This document shows positions 1 to 9,181 of a DNA stretch of 64,000 nt, piece after piece. Source of the stretch: Methylobacterium sp. R2-1 (lineage in GTDB: Bacteria; Pseudomonadota; Alphaproteobacteria; Rhizobiales; Beijerinckiaceae); the NCBI RefSeq assembly GCF_014191355.1, contig NZ_JACHWM010000010.1:1-64000 (forward strand), given 5' to 3'. Position numbers and translations under genes: made by a program. Every line of letters starts with the position of its first letter. The stretch's first letter is position 1. Under the pieces are notes generated by a model that worked only from the letters and a program-made list of their open reading frames with translations, searched no databases and was not told where the DNA came from.

Positions 1-379
1 CCAGTCGCCCGGATCAGCTCCGCTCCACCCACAAGCCCGAAGACCCCCGAGAACCCCGCTCCACCCACTGGTGAGCCGCGGCGCCCCGTCGGTGAGGCAG
101 CATTTATGGGTCCCTCGGTCCGGCGTCAACGGGCCGATCGAAAAAAGTTCCGCAACCCACCACACCGACATCACGGCGATGCGACAGCGCTCCTCCAGGG
201 ACGGGTGCGGGGCACGGGCGTGAAGAGCACCCTATCGCCTCAATCTGGACATGCTGGCCTCGGACATCCGACTCGTCGGTCACCCTTCGTGCCTCGAAGT
301 CCCCTGTCGCTCGCGTTGCGTGAGTCTGGTAGGACGGAGCGGCGAAATCCGGTCCGAAGCGCCGACGCAGAGGAAGTCC
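1..379. other. Upstream region, no supported gene
   Basis: No ORF here has family signature or a convincing ribosome site. The third plus frame is open from the window edge to a TGA at 72-74 and could be the last codons of an upstream gene, but the run is too short to identify. The rest is taken as the 5' region of the M23 peptidase gene, whose Shine-Dalgarno-like AGAGGAAG lies at 369-376. Confidence 0.4.
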
Positions 380-2467
380 GTGACGCGCGAGCGACTGAAG
401 ATCGGGGGAACGGCCGGGACGGCGAAGCAGCGCTCGCCGACGCTGCCGCGGGGCGTCGAGCCGCCGCTCAACCTCCTGGGTGCGGACGCCCGGCAGATCG
501 ACCGCCGCGACGTCAACCTGCGCTGGCTCTGTGCCAGCGCACTCACCGGCATCACCGGCGTGCTCCTCATGGGCGCGGCGATCCACGTCTCGCTGCAGGG
601 CGAGGTGTCGCTCGCGGCCGTCTCGGACCGGCCGAATCTCGGGCCCCGTCCGCAGACGCGGGCTCCTTCCATCGAGGAACCGGGCATCGCCTCAGCGCAG
701 AAGGGCGACCGGCTGGTGCGCAATCTGATGATCGCCTCGGCCAAGCAGAGCTTCCGCACCCCGGTGACGGTGCGCCTCGGCGACCGGGAGATCATCAAGG
801 TCCGGCCTTTTGTCCGGATCTCGTCCAACCTGTCGATGTCGACGGGCGTGTTCGCCAGCGACATCCCGCGCTTCGATCCGATGAAGTTCGTTTCCGACGA
901 GCCGCAGGAGCGTGCGCCCGATCCCGGCGCAGCGGACGCACCGGGTGCCGAGGTCACCGTCGTCAAGCGCGATCTCGCCGAAATTGCCCTCGATGCCGGT
1001 GCGCCCGCGCTGTCGGACGAGGACGTGACGGCCCAGATCGAGGAGGAGCGGCGCCTCGCGGCGGAAGCCGGTCGCCGCACGGCCCTGCCGCTGGCGCCGC
1101 AGATCCTGCTCTCCCGCACTCTGCAGCAGGGCTCCGCCTTCGGCGGATTCGGAGACAGCAACGGCAAGGGCAAGCTCGGCGAGGACAACAGCCCGTTCAA
1201 GTCGATCGAGGTGCTCGTCGTCCCCGAGAACGTGACGAAGCTCGCCAAGGTGGAACTGCGCTCCGGCGAGGCGCCGCTCGTCGAGGAACGCGATCTCGCG
1301 CTCAAGCGCGGCGAGACTCTCGACGGCGTGCTGAAGGCGACGGGGTACGCCTCCGATCCGGCGATCGCGGGCATCGTAACGGTGCTCGGCGGCAAGGCCA
1401 AGGTCGCGGCCCTGTCGGAGGGGCAGCAGTTCCGTGTCCAAGTCGCGCCCGGTCCGAAACCCGGCGACGGGCGACAGGTGACTCGGGTCGTGCTGTTCGG
1501 CGAGAGCGGGGTCCAGGCGATCGCCGCGATCAATGATCACGGGGCCTTCGTGCCCGTCGCGCCGCCTGTAGACGAGTCGCGGGGACGCGCTCGGGAGCAG
1601 CCCCAGGCCGAGTCGCCGGACGACGAGGATGAGGACGAGGGCAGCGGCCCGCGGCTCTACCAGAGCCTCTACGAGACGGGCGCGCGCCACGACGTGCCGC
1701 GCTCGACGATCGAGGACATCATCCGGATCTTCAGCTACGACATCGATTTCCAGCGCCGCATCTCCTCCGGCGACGGGATCGATCTGTTCTACACCTACGA
1801 CGAGGAGGCCGGACCCAGCGCCGCCGAGCGACCGGAACTGCTCTACGCCGCGCTCAATCTCGGGGGCGAGTCGCGCAAGGTCTACCGTTTCCAGTCACCG
1901 GACGACGGCTCGATCGATTATCTCGACGAACAGGGCCGCTCGCTCAAGAAATTCCTGATCCGCAAGCCCATCGCCGACGGCATCATGCGCTCGGGCTTCG
2001 GCTACCGGCGCCATCCGATCCTCGGCTACGCCAAGCTGCACACCGGCGTCGACTGGGCCAACCCGATCGGCACCCCGATCGTGGCCGCCGGCAACGGCAC
2101 CGTCATCAAGGCGGAGTGGGATTCAGGCTACGGCCGCCGGGTCGAGGTCCAGCACATCAACGGCTACGTCACGACCTACAACCACATGTCCCGCTTCGCC
2201 CGCGGGATCAGCGCGGGCAGCCGTGTCCGGCAGGGGCAGGTGATCGGCTATGTCGGCTCGACCGGCCTCTCCACCGGCGCACACCTGCACTACGAGGTGA
2301 TCATCAACGGCCACTTCGTCGATCCGATGAAGATCCGCGTGCCGCGCGGGCGCGAACTCGACGGACGGCTGCTCGCCGAGTTCAAGCGCCAGCGCGAGCA
2401 GACCGAAGCGACGATGCAGAAATCGAAGACTGCCACGGCGATGGCGCAGCGCGACGCGATGCGGTGA
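380..2467 (+). CDS. M23-family metallopeptidase (membrane-anchored murein endopeptidase)
   Basis: The product should be a zinc-dependent peptidoglycan endopeptidase acting in the periplasm. From a GTG start at 380 it is 695 aa: a short cytoplasmic tail, one membrane segment at about residues 48-68, a long low-complexity periplasmic region, a segment starting LKRGETLDGVLKATGY that resembles the LysM-like N-terminal parts of OapA/Csd3 proteins, and a C-terminal M23 domain. The zinc ligands look intact: HTGVD at about 554-558 and HLHYE near 635, so it should be catalytic rather than an EnvC-like pseudoenzyme. I chose GTG 380 because AGAGGAAG precedes it; the same frame is open from 251. It is apparently monocistronic and faces gluQ convergently. 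The family is certain; the physiological role (cell separation or elongation) is inference. Confidence 0.9.
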   Translation: MTRERLKIGGTAGTAKQRSPTLPRGVEPPLNLLGADARQIDRRDVNLRWLCASALTGITGVLLMGAAIHVSLQGEVSLAAVSDRPNLGPRPQTRAPSIEEPGIASAQKGDRLVRNLMIASAKQSFRTPVTVRLGDREIIKVRPFVRISSNLSMSTGVFASDIPRFDPMKFVSDEPQERAPDPGAADAPGAEVTVVKRDLAEIALDAGAPALSDEDVTAQIEEERRLAAEAGRRTALPLAPQILLSRTLQQGSAFGGFGDSNGKGKLGEDNSPFKSIEVLVVPENVTKLAKVELRSGEAPLVEERDLALKRGETLDGVLKATGYASDPAIAGIVTVLGGKAKVAALSEGQQFRVQVAPGPKPGDGRQVTRVVLFGESGVQAIAAINDHGAFVPVAPPVDESRGRAREQPQAESPDDEDEDEGSGPRLYQSLYETGARHDVPRSTIEDIIRIFSYDIDFQRRISSGDGIDLFYTYDEEAGPSAAERPELLYAALNLGGESRKVYRFQSPDDGSIDYLDEQGRSLKKFLIRKPIADGIMRSGFGYRRHPILGYAKLHTGVDWANPIGTPIVAAGNGTVIKAEWDSGYGRRVEVQHINGYVTTYNHMSRFARGISAGSRVRQGQVIGYVGSTGLSTGAHLHYEVIINGHFVDPMKIRVPRGRELDGRLLAEFKRQREQTEATMQKSKTATAMAQRDAMR

Positions 2468-2622
2468 GGCGACGAGCGAGGGCGGGTGCGGCGGGCGCCC
2501 AGGCCGACAAAGTCAGGACCGTCTGAGTCGATCGCATCGTGCCAGGCTCCCTCACGGTCGCCCGCCGCCTGTGACGCATTCCTGATGGGCCGATGCGGCA
2601 CAAACCGCGGTGAGACACTGGA

Positions 2623-3579
2623 TCAATCGACGGTTCCAAACCCGAGCATTGTCCGTACGTCTTCGGCCGTGATGCCACGGGCGCGCAGATCGGCGAGCGA
2701 CTCGGAGCCCTTCGACTTGGCAAGCTTCTCGCCGTCCTCCGCCCGGATCAACGCGTGGTGATGATAGGCCGGCGCGGCAAGGTTCAGGAGATGCTGGAGC
2801 AGGGCGTGCAGGTCGGTGGCCGCCTCCAGATCCTGCCCGCGCACGACATGGGTGATCCCCTGCTGGGCGTCGTCGCAGACCACCGAGAGATGGTAGCTCG
2901 TCGGCACGTCGCGCCGGACGATCACCGCATCGCCCCAGCGGCCGGGATCGGCGGCGACGGTCTCCAGCACGCCGTCATCGGGCGAGAAGCGGCGGATGAC
3001 GGGAGGCGCGGTGAGGGACCGGAGCGCCGCGGGCATGTCGAGGCGCCAAGTATGCGGCTCGCCCCGCTCGCGGCGGGCCTTCGCTTCGCCGGCCGACAGG
3101 TGGCGGCAGTTGCCGGGATAGAGCGGGGCTCCGTCGGGATCGCGCGGGACCGGTTCGCCGCGCGCCTCACGGGCCGCGACCTCGCTTATGATCTGACCCC
3201 GCGAGCAGAAACAGGGATAGATCAGGCCGCTCTCCGCCAACGCATCGCGCGCGGCGGCATAGTCCGCGAAATGTTCGGATTGGCGGCGGACAGGCGCCTC
3301 GAAGCGAAGGCCGAGCCAGTCGAGGTCGGTCAGGATGCCGGCCACGAATTCGGGCCGGGATCGGCCGAGATCGATGTCCTCGATGCGCAGGAGCAGGCGC
3401 CCGCCGAGGCGCTCGGAAATGCGGGCGTTCAGAAGCGCGGAATAGGCGTGGCCGAGATGCAGGCGGCCATTCGGACTCGGCGCGAAGCGGAGCACCGGCC
3501 CTCGTGCCCGCCTCGTCCTGTCAGGCAACCCGCCGATCACCACCCACGGAGCGTGGTCCCGGTCACGGCTCTCCGGCAT
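2623..3579 (-). CDS. gluQ: Glutamyl-Q tRNA(Asp) synthetase
   Basis: This is a truncated glutamyl-tRNA synthetase paralogue that, in known members, glutamylates the queuosine at position 34 of tRNA(Asp). The 318-aa product has the class I signature as FAPSPNGRLHLGHAYSAL, a KMSKS-like EKLAKSKGS, and the zinc-site pattern of the subfamily (YPCFCSR followed about 37 residues later by YPGNCRHL). It lacks the anticodon-binding C-terminal half of GltX, as expected for GluQ. The first 25 or so residues have no counterpart in E. coli YadB, so a later start is possible. Its start overlaps the 3' end of the small upstream minus-strand gene by 17 bases, suggesting co-transcription. Confidence 0.93.
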   Translation of the reverse strand: MPESRDRDHAPWVVIGGLPDRTRRARGPVLRFAPSPNGRLHLGHAYSALLNARISERLGGRLLLRIEDIDLGRSRPEFVAGILTDLDWLGLRFEAPVRRQSEHFADYAAARDALAESGLIYPCFCSRGQIISEVAAREARGEPVPRDPDGAPLYPGNCRHLSAGEAKARRERGEPHTWRLDMPAALRSLTAPPVIRRFSPDDGVLETVAADPGRWGDAVIVRRDVPTSYHLSVVCDDAQQGITHVVRGQDLEAATDLHALLQHLLNLAAPAYHHHALIRAEDGEKLAKSKGSESLADLRARGITAEDVRTMLGFGTVD

Positions 3580-3862
3580 TGCCCAGGCAGGTCACGGGAC
3601 CGGGCGTGCAGGCGATGCCCGGCAGCGAGCAGGCGGTCTCCTCCCCGATGCGGCGGCAGACCTTACAGCCATCGCCCCACTCGGCGCAGCTCTGATCCTG
3701 TGCCGGATCCGATGCGGGAACCGGCGTCGGCGCGGCGTGGTGGGAGAGCCGAGGCGCCAGGGCTCCGATCAGGACGGTCGCGGCCACGAGGGCCACCACA
3801 CCCCAGGTCACCCGGCGGTCGAGGCGGGCGGTCTGCGGATCGGGCGAGAGGTCAGCGGCCAT
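3563..3862 (-). CDS. Small single-pass membrane protein with Cys-rich C-terminus
   Basis: This 99-aa protein has no family I recognise. It has a charged cytoplasmic start, one membrane helix (about residues 19-37, VTWGVVALVAATVLIGAL) and a periplasmic tail with six cysteines in the last 45 residues (SCAEWGDGCKVC, ACSLPGIAC, VTCLG). Even Cys number and spacing suggest disulfides in the periplasm, or metal binding. It overlaps gluQ by 17 bases and probably shares its transcript. The reading frame has normal high-GC third-position use, so I take it as real. Confidence 0.65.
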   Translation of the reverse strand: MAADLSPDPQTARLDRRVTWGVVALVAATVLIGALAPRLSHHAAPTPVPASDPAQDQSCAEWGDGCKVCRRIGEETACSLPGIACTPGPVTCLGNAGEP

Positions 3863-4105
3863 GGCTGCGGTGTTCGCGCGGATACCGGAGGGCTGTCAAC
3901 GCCGCCGGACCGGGCAGATCATGGTCGGAGACGGGGCCGGACTCTCGGCCGCCGCTCACGAACCTGTAGGCGTTGCACAAAAGCGTCACAGGCAATCTGT
4001 GCATGCGAGGCGGGAACTTCCGGCACGCTCGTTGCGATGACGCAAACCGGCAAACCAAGAAGCGACCCTGGGAGGAGAGACCCACGCCACCACGGAGCCC
4101 CACGC

Positions 4106-4324
4106 ATGCTCTACGGCCTCTACTTCCTGACCTGCATGGTCGCGAACCCCACCCACTGCGTCATGCGGGTTCATCGCTTCAACGAGGATATCATCACCCC
4201 ACAGCAATGCCTGTCGGTGGCCCAGCCGCAGATGGCGGCATGGCAGAACGTGCACGGCGATCGCTGGCGGGTCGCCCGTTTTCGCTGCGGCGCCCCGCCC
4301 CGGGATGACGGGACGCGGATCTGA
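4106..4324 (+). CDS. Small hypothetical protein with four cysteines (72 aa)
   Basis: ATG at 4106 is preceded by GGAG at 4094-4097 with 8 bases of spacing. The 72-aa product begins MLYGLYFLTCMV and carries four cysteines (LTC, THC, QQC, RCG). No domain is recognised. The hydrophobic start could be a short signal or membrane segment. It stands alone in an otherwise empty stretch between two minus-strand genes. Upstream, TGCACA (3974-) and TGTGCA form a wide 6-bp inverted repeat that could be an operator, though this is speculative. Confidence 0.55.
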   Translation: MLYGLYFLTCMVANPTHCVMRVHRFNEDIITPQQCLSVAQPQMAAWQNVHGDRWRVARFRCGAPPRDDGTRI

Positions 4325-4352
4325 TCGTCCGCATCCCGCCTCTCCTGCGAGC

Positions 4353-6233
4353 CTACGCCGCCGGCTTCGCGGGATTGCCGGCCAGCGCCGCGGCGACGGC
4401 ACGGGCGAAGGCCACCGGGTCGCGGGGCGTATCGCCGTCCTGAACACGGGCCAGGTCAAGCAGTGTGCCGGCCTCCGCCTTCAGATCCTCGCCGGCCTCG
4501 GCCCGGTCGTTGAGCGACCGGATCAGGGCGTGGCGCGGATTGATCTCCAGGATCGGTGCGGAACCGCCGAAGCCGCGGCCGGCCCGGCGCAGCAGGCGCT
4601 GCATCTGGAGGTCCGGCCCCATGCCGGAGGCGGCGAGCACAACGGCGCTGTCGACGAGGCGGTCGGTGGTGCGCACATCGGACACGTCCGGCTCCAGCGC
4701 GAGCTTGAGGGCAGCCACCAGCTTGTCGACCGGCGGCGCCTCAGCCTGCTCACCCTCGGGCTTGAACTTCGAGAGATCGGCCGCGCCCTGCGTCACCGAG
4801 CGCAGAGGCTTGTCCTCGAATTTGGCCAACTGCTCCGGCCAGAAAGCGTCCACGTGGTCTGAAAGCAGCAGAACCTCGATGCCGCGGGCACGGAATCCCT
4901 CGAGCTGGGCGGAGTTCTTGAGCGCCTCCACGTCGTCGGCGACGAGGTAGTAGATCGCCTCCTGCTCCGGCTTCATCCGCGACACGTAATCAGGCAGCGA
5001 GGTCCAGCCCTCCTGCGTGGAGGAGCGGAAGCGCAGGAGCGGCGCGATCTCGGCGCGGCGCTCGAAATCCTCGTAGATGCCTTCCTTGAGCACAGATCCG
5101 AAGTTCTCGAAGAATTTCTGGTACTCGTCCGTCTTCTCCGTGTTCTTCGAGCGGCTCGACAGCTCGTTGATGACACGGGTGGTCACGGCGCGGCGGATCT
5201 TCTGAAGTGCCGGGGTGGATTGCAGCATCTCGCGGGAGACGTTGAGCGGCAGGTCGTCGGTATCGACTACGCCGTGGACGAAGCGTAGCCAGTTCGGCAG
5301 CAGTTCGGCCTCGTCGGTGATGAACATGCGTCGCACGTGCAGCCGCACCTTGGAGCGCCGGTCGTCCTCCACCGCCATGAACGGCTTCATGCTCGGCACG
5401 AACAGGAGCCCGGTGAATTCGAGCGCGCCCTCGGCCCGCCAGTGCAGAGTCGCCCAGGGCTCGTCGAAGCCGTGGCTGACGGTGCGATAGAACTCCTTGT
5501 ACTGCTCTTCCGTGATCTCGGATTTCGGCTTGCGCCACAGGGCAGTGCCGCGGTTGGCCGCCTCCTCCTTGCCCTCCGCGTCGCGGATGGCGATCGGCAC
5601 GGCGATGTTGTCGGCCCATTTGCGCACGACGTGGTCGAGCCGGTAGCTCTCCAGGTACTCGTCGGCATCCTCTTTCAGGTGCAGCACGATATCGGTGCCG
5701 GCCTGCTCGCGGGCGGCCGGCTCCAGGGTGTAGCTGCCCTTGCCGTCGGAGGCCCAGGTCCAGGCCTCGTCCGAACCTGCCCGGCGGGAGGTGACGGTGA
5801 CACGATCGGCCACCATGAAGGCCGAGTAGAAGCCGACGCCGAACTGCCCGATCAGGCTCGGGCGCAGATCCTCACCGCCCTCACCCGTCTTCGTCTCGCC
5901 GAGGGCCTGGGAGAAGGCGCGGGTGCCGGAGCGGGCGATGGTGCCGAGATTCTGGGCCAGATCCTCCTTGCTCATGCCGATGCCGGCATCGGAGATCGTG
6001 AGCGTGCGCGCCGCCTTGTCGGGGGCGATCAGTACTCGGGCGTCGGAGGGAAGCGCCAGAGCCTCATTGGTCAGCGCCTCGAAGCGGCGCCGGTCGGTCG
6101 CGTCGGCGGCGTTGGCCACCAATTCCCGCAGGAAGATCTCGCGGTCGGAATAGAGCGCGTGGACGACAAGATCCAACAGGCGCCCGACCTCGGCACCGAA
6201 TTCGTGCCGTTCCACCGTCTCGCTCAAGAGCAT
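4353..6233 (-). CDS. htpG: Molecular chaperone HtpG (Hsp90)
   Basis: This is the cytosolic ATP-dependent Hsp90 chaperone. From ATG 6233 it is 626 aa, the usual length. The N-terminal GHKL ATPase domain carries [25 protein letters not shown] and [15 protein letters not shown]; the middle and C-terminal dimerisation domains follow. The frame stays open 75 codons upstream, but homology begins at [25 protein letters not shown] sits only one base before this ATG, so the in-frame TTG two codons later could also be used. A promoter-like pair lies 83-111 bases upstream (6316-6344, minus). Confidence 0.96.
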   Translation of the reverse strand: MLLSETVERHEFGAEVGRLLDLVVHALYSDREIFLRELVANAADATDRRRFEALTNEALALPSDARVLIAPDKAARTLTISDAGIGMSKEDLAQNLGTIARSGTRAFSQALGETKTGEGGEDLRPSLIGQFGVGFYSAFMVADRVTVTSRRAGSDEAWTWASDGKGSYTLEPAAREQAGTDIVLHLKEDADEYLESYRLDHVVRKWADNIAVPIAIRDAEGKEEAANRGTALWRKPKSEITEEQYKEFYRTVSHGFDEPWATLHWRAEGALEFTGLLFVPSMKPFMAVEDDRRSKVRLHVRRMFITDEAELLPNWLRFVHGVVDTDDLPLNVSREMLQSTPALQKIRRAVTTRVINELSSRSKNTEKTDEYQKFFENFGSVLKEGIYEDFERRAEIAPLLRFRSSTQEGWTSLPDYVSRMKPEQEAIYYLVADDVEALKNSAQLEGFRARGIEVLLLSDHVDAFWPEQLAKFEDKPLRSVTQGAADLSKFKPEGEQAEAPPVDKLVAALKLALEPDVSDVRTTDRLVDSAVVLAASGMGPDLQMQRLLRRAGRGFGGSAPILEINPRHALIRSLNDRAEAGEDLKAEAGTLLDLARVQDGDTPRDPVAFARAVAAALAGNPAKPAA

Positions 6234-6780
6234 GCCTCCGCAGTTGGAGCGCCTCGGAACACGCCCGCGACGGCGCGGCGGGCCGGTCCCGGAGGACACT
6301 CGAAAAAGCGGGGGCGATATGCCCATGACGGAGCGGCAATTCAATTCCCGCACGCGGGGGCTCGCCACGAAAAATTCGCGCTTCAAAGGTGGCTGCGCTG
6401 AGGTGGGTGCCGGCTCGCCCTGAAAGGTCACGGCAAAGCATCGATCCAGGGGTATCATCCGGCCGGCCGGATCAAGTTAGCTCCCGGCGATGCCTGGATC
6501 GTTTTCGAAAAATGTCGAACATCGGCGGCTGACCATCAATCGATGCCATCCTCGGCCGTTGCACCCGCAGCACGATCATCGAGCCGGATCACGTCACGCC
6601 GGCCGGCGACGACATGGCTCCCCTTCACGAGCAAGATGCGAGATCTTCGGACGGCCCCTCACATCACACGGCGCGAATATTGACATATAGCTTTTTGTGT
6701 AAATTTTGCCGGTTTACGAATTTTAGAGGCGTCCAAAATCACAATTGAGAGATCAGCTTGCCGGACACGAGAAACAGACT
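6234..6780. other. Intergenic region between htpG and the chemoreceptor gene
   Basis: About 550 bases without a supported gene. The htpG end holds the promoter described separately. The chemoreceptor end, 6670-6735, is clearly AT-rich and contains a perfect TTGACA at 6680-6685, but the -10 expected 17 bases on (about 6703) is poor (ATTTTG), so a promoter there is only suspected. Short ORFs inside have no ribosome site or recognisable similarity. Confidence 0.5.
6316..6344 (-). promoter_or_regulatory. Putative htpG promoter
   Basis: On the minus strand TTGAAT (6344-6339) and CATATC (6321-6316) are separated by exactly 17 bases and lie about 83 bases before the htpG start. TTGAA-type -35 elements fit either sigma-70 or the heat-shock factor RpoH, which is the known regulator of htpG in many proteobacteria. 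Only the two hexamers support this. Confidence 0.35.
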
Positions 6781-8481
6781 ATGCGCTCGCCGAATGCTTG
6801 GTTCTCCCGTCTCTCGATCGGTCGCCGGCTGGTCCTCACCCTCGGCATCGTGATCGGCTGCCTGCTCCTGATCAACGCGGAGAGCTTTCACGCGGTCACC
6901 AGCATCGCCGGGAACGGGCGCGAACTCGGATCCAGCGTCCTGCCGAGGATCCGCTATGCCGGCAAGCTGCGCGGCGATGTCATCGACGTCCGGGTCAGCG
7001 TGCTCAACCACATCCTTTATTCCGAGGCCGAGCGGATGCGGAAGGAGGAAGAGGCTCTGTCCGGCAAGAGTACTCTGGTTGCGGAGGGGATGCGTGCCTA
7101 CGAGCCGCTGATCAGGAGCGTGCGCGAGCGCGAATTGTTCGACACGTTCCGGCGCGAATGGCAGGGCTATGTCGGAGCCGTTCCCGCGGTTCTGGACGCG
7201 TCGCGGACCGGGCGGAAGGATCTCGCCCTGCGCGAGAACCTCAACACCGTACGGCCTCGAATCAAGGCGGCCGCCGAAGCCCTGGATTCGATCGTCGCCC
7301 TCGACAACGCCGCCGGCGACGCCACCGTGTTGCAAGGAGAAGCCACGGCCTCGGACGCGTTCGCGCTCATGCTCATGCTGAGCGTCGCTTCGCTGGCTTT
7401 TGCCGTGTTCCTCAGCGTGGTGATGGTGCGCAGCATCGGCGCGGGCCTGCGTGCGGTGCTGGAGCCGATGCGCCGGCTCGCCGCCGGGGATTTCTCGGTG
7501 ACGATCTCGCATCAGGGCGAGCCCAACGAGATCGGCCAGATCGCCGACGCCGTTCAGGTGTTCAAGGAGAGCGGCCTCGAAGCGCGGCGGCTCGCGGCCC
7601 TGCAAGCCGAAGCGGATGCGGCCAAGATGCGCCGCGCCGAGCTTCTCGATCGGATCACCCGCGGCTTCGAGGCGAAGGCCGGCAGCTTCACGGAGGATCT
7701 CGCCGCGGCGGCGAACGAGATGGAGGCGACGGCCGCCTCGATGACGGACATCGCCGAGCGGGCAAGCCGCCAAGCCGTCACCGTCTCGGCCGCTGCCACG
7801 CAAACGGCCGGCAACGTCCAGCAGGTGGCGGCCGCGACCGAGGAACTCGCGACCTCGGTGCAGGAGATCGGCGGGCAGGTGACGCGATCGACCGAGATCG
7901 CCGCCACGGCCGTCGCCCGGGCACGGCAGGCCGACGGCATCATCCGCGACTTGGCGGCCAGCGCGGATCGGATCGGCGCCGCGGCGAGCCTGATCTCGGG
8001 CATCGCGGCGCAGACGAACCTTCTCGCCCTCAACGCCACCATCGAGGCCGCGCGCGCCGGCGAGGCGGGACGGGGCTTTGCCGTGGTGGCCGCCGAGGTC
8101 AAGCAGCTTGCCGATCAGACAGCTCGGGCGACGCAGGAGATCTCGGAACGGATCGGCGCGATCCAGTCCGCCACGACCTGCGCCGTCGATGCGATGCAGG
8201 GCGTCGGCCGGACGATCGACGACATGTCCGGCATCACCACGCACGTAGCGGCCGCGATCGAGGAGCAGAGGACCGCGACGCAGGAAATCGCCCGCAACGT
8301 GCAGCAGGCAGCCCGTGGGACCGAGCAGGTCACCGCCCATATCGATGCGGTGCGCCAGGGAGCGGGCGAGACCGGCTCGGCCGCCACGCAGGTCCTCGGC
8401 ACCGCTCGCGTTCTGGCGGCCCGCTCGGACAATCTCAGCCTGACCGTGCAGACCTTCCTGGCGGAGGTGCGGGCGGCGTGA
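6781..8481 (+). CDS. Methyl-accepting chemotaxis protein
   Basis: This is a transmembrane chemoreceptor that signals through CheA/CheW. The 566-aa product has a first membrane helix at about 14-35, a periplasmic helical sensor domain of about 160 residues, a second helix at about 196-218, a HAMP domain, and the cytoplasmic signalling coiled coil. The conserved hairpin tip is recognisable as [21 protein letters not shown] followed by [15 protein letters not shown]. The sensor domain looks like a four-helix bundle type; the ligand cannot be told. The start at ATG 6781 is preferred to an in-frame TTG at 6745. No che genes are nearby, so it is an orphan receptor. Confidence 0.93.
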   Translation: MRSPNAWFSRLSIGRRLVLTLGIVIGCLLLINAESFHAVTSIAGNGRELGSSVLPRIRYAGKLRGDVIDVRVSVLNHILYSEAERMRKEEEALSGKSTLVAEGMRAYEPLIRSVRERELFDTFRREWQGYVGAVPAVLDASRTGRKDLALRENLNTVRPRIKAAAEALDSIVALDNAAGDATVLQGEATASDAFALMLMLSVASLAFAVFLSVVMVRSIGAGLRAVLEPMRRLAAGDFSVTISHQGEPNEIGQIADAVQVFKESGLEARRLAALQAEADAAKMRRAELLDRITRGFEAKAGSFTEDLAAAANEMEATAASMTDIAERASRQAVTVSAAATQTAGNVQQVAAATEELATSVQEIGGQVTRSTEIAATAVARARQADGIIRDLAASADRIGAAASLISGIAAQTNLLALNATIEAARAGEAGRGFAVVAAEVKQLADQTARATQEISERIGAIQSATTCAVDAMQGVGRTIDDMSGITTHVAAAIEEQRTATQEIARNVQQAARGTEQVTAHIDAVRQGAGETGSAATQVLGTARVLAARSDNLSLTVQTFLAEVRAA

Positions 8482-8581
8482 GCGCGCCCGGGACCGGACA
8501 GCGGACCCGGGACGAGGCGCGCGATCGTCTGGCCGGCGCCCTCTCTCCGGACAATCCGGCAGCGGCCGTCGGGATGATCCG

Positions 8582-8896
8582 TCAGGCGGCCAGCACCGTC
8601 GGCGATGCCAGGCTCACGGCCGGGACCGCCTCGATGCGCTGATGCACGGTGTCGAACGCAGTGCGAATGGCTTCCACCGCATCTTCAACGGCGACCAGGG
8701 CGGCGAGCTGCACATTGCCTTGAATTTCGCCGGCCCGGCGCGCCGCGAAGACAATAGAATGCTCGAGCCTCAACAATTCTTCTTCCGCGGTCGCGTCGGA
8801 AAGGCGGGCCAGACGCTGAAGCGCTGCTTCCAGGGCATAGCGCAAGACAAGTGTTCTCACGCGATCCTGAAGGATCGCCCGGTCGTTCTGCTTCAT
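8582..8896 (-). CDS. Small helical hypothetical protein (104 aa)
   Basis: No family is recognised. The product (MKQNDRAILQDRVRTLVLRY...) is almost entirely predicted amphipathic helix, rich in Ala, Leu, Glu and Arg, with no signal peptide or membrane segment. An in-frame ATG 36 bases further up (8932) would add MIILANRQVSPH and is preceded by GGGGTGA, so it is an alternative start. The frame continues far upstream antisense to the next gene, but that part is a GC-rich shadow. It converges on the chemoreceptor gene. Confidence 0.5.
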   Translation of the reverse strand: MKQNDRAILQDRVRTLVLRYALEAALQRLARLSDATAEEELLRLEHSIVFAARRAGEIQGNVQLAALVAVEDAVEAIRTAFDTVHQRIEAVPAVSLASPTVLAA

Positions 8897-9181
8897 GTGC
8901 GGAGATACCTGCCGATTCGCGAGGATGATCATGTCACCCCGCCTGCATCGGCGCAGTTCCTTTTCTGCAACATTTGCAAAAAGGCAAGAGCTGCGGCGGA
9001 ACTGTTTCGGATTTCGGGAATCCGGCGATGTCGGCGGCACCGGAAGCCGGCCGCGCGACCGGCGAATGCCGGGCCTGCATCGGGACTGGGAGCGTGGCGG
9101 TTGCCCTTCGCGCTCACGCGTGGTCCTGATCCTGCACTCGGCCCCGCTGTTCCCGACCTCAGGTTTCGTCAGAGTTCCTTC

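Noticed and set aside
6680..6708. TTGACA-led promoter for the chemoreceptor
   Set aside because: The -35 is perfect but no acceptable -10 at 16-18 bases; recorded only as suspected.
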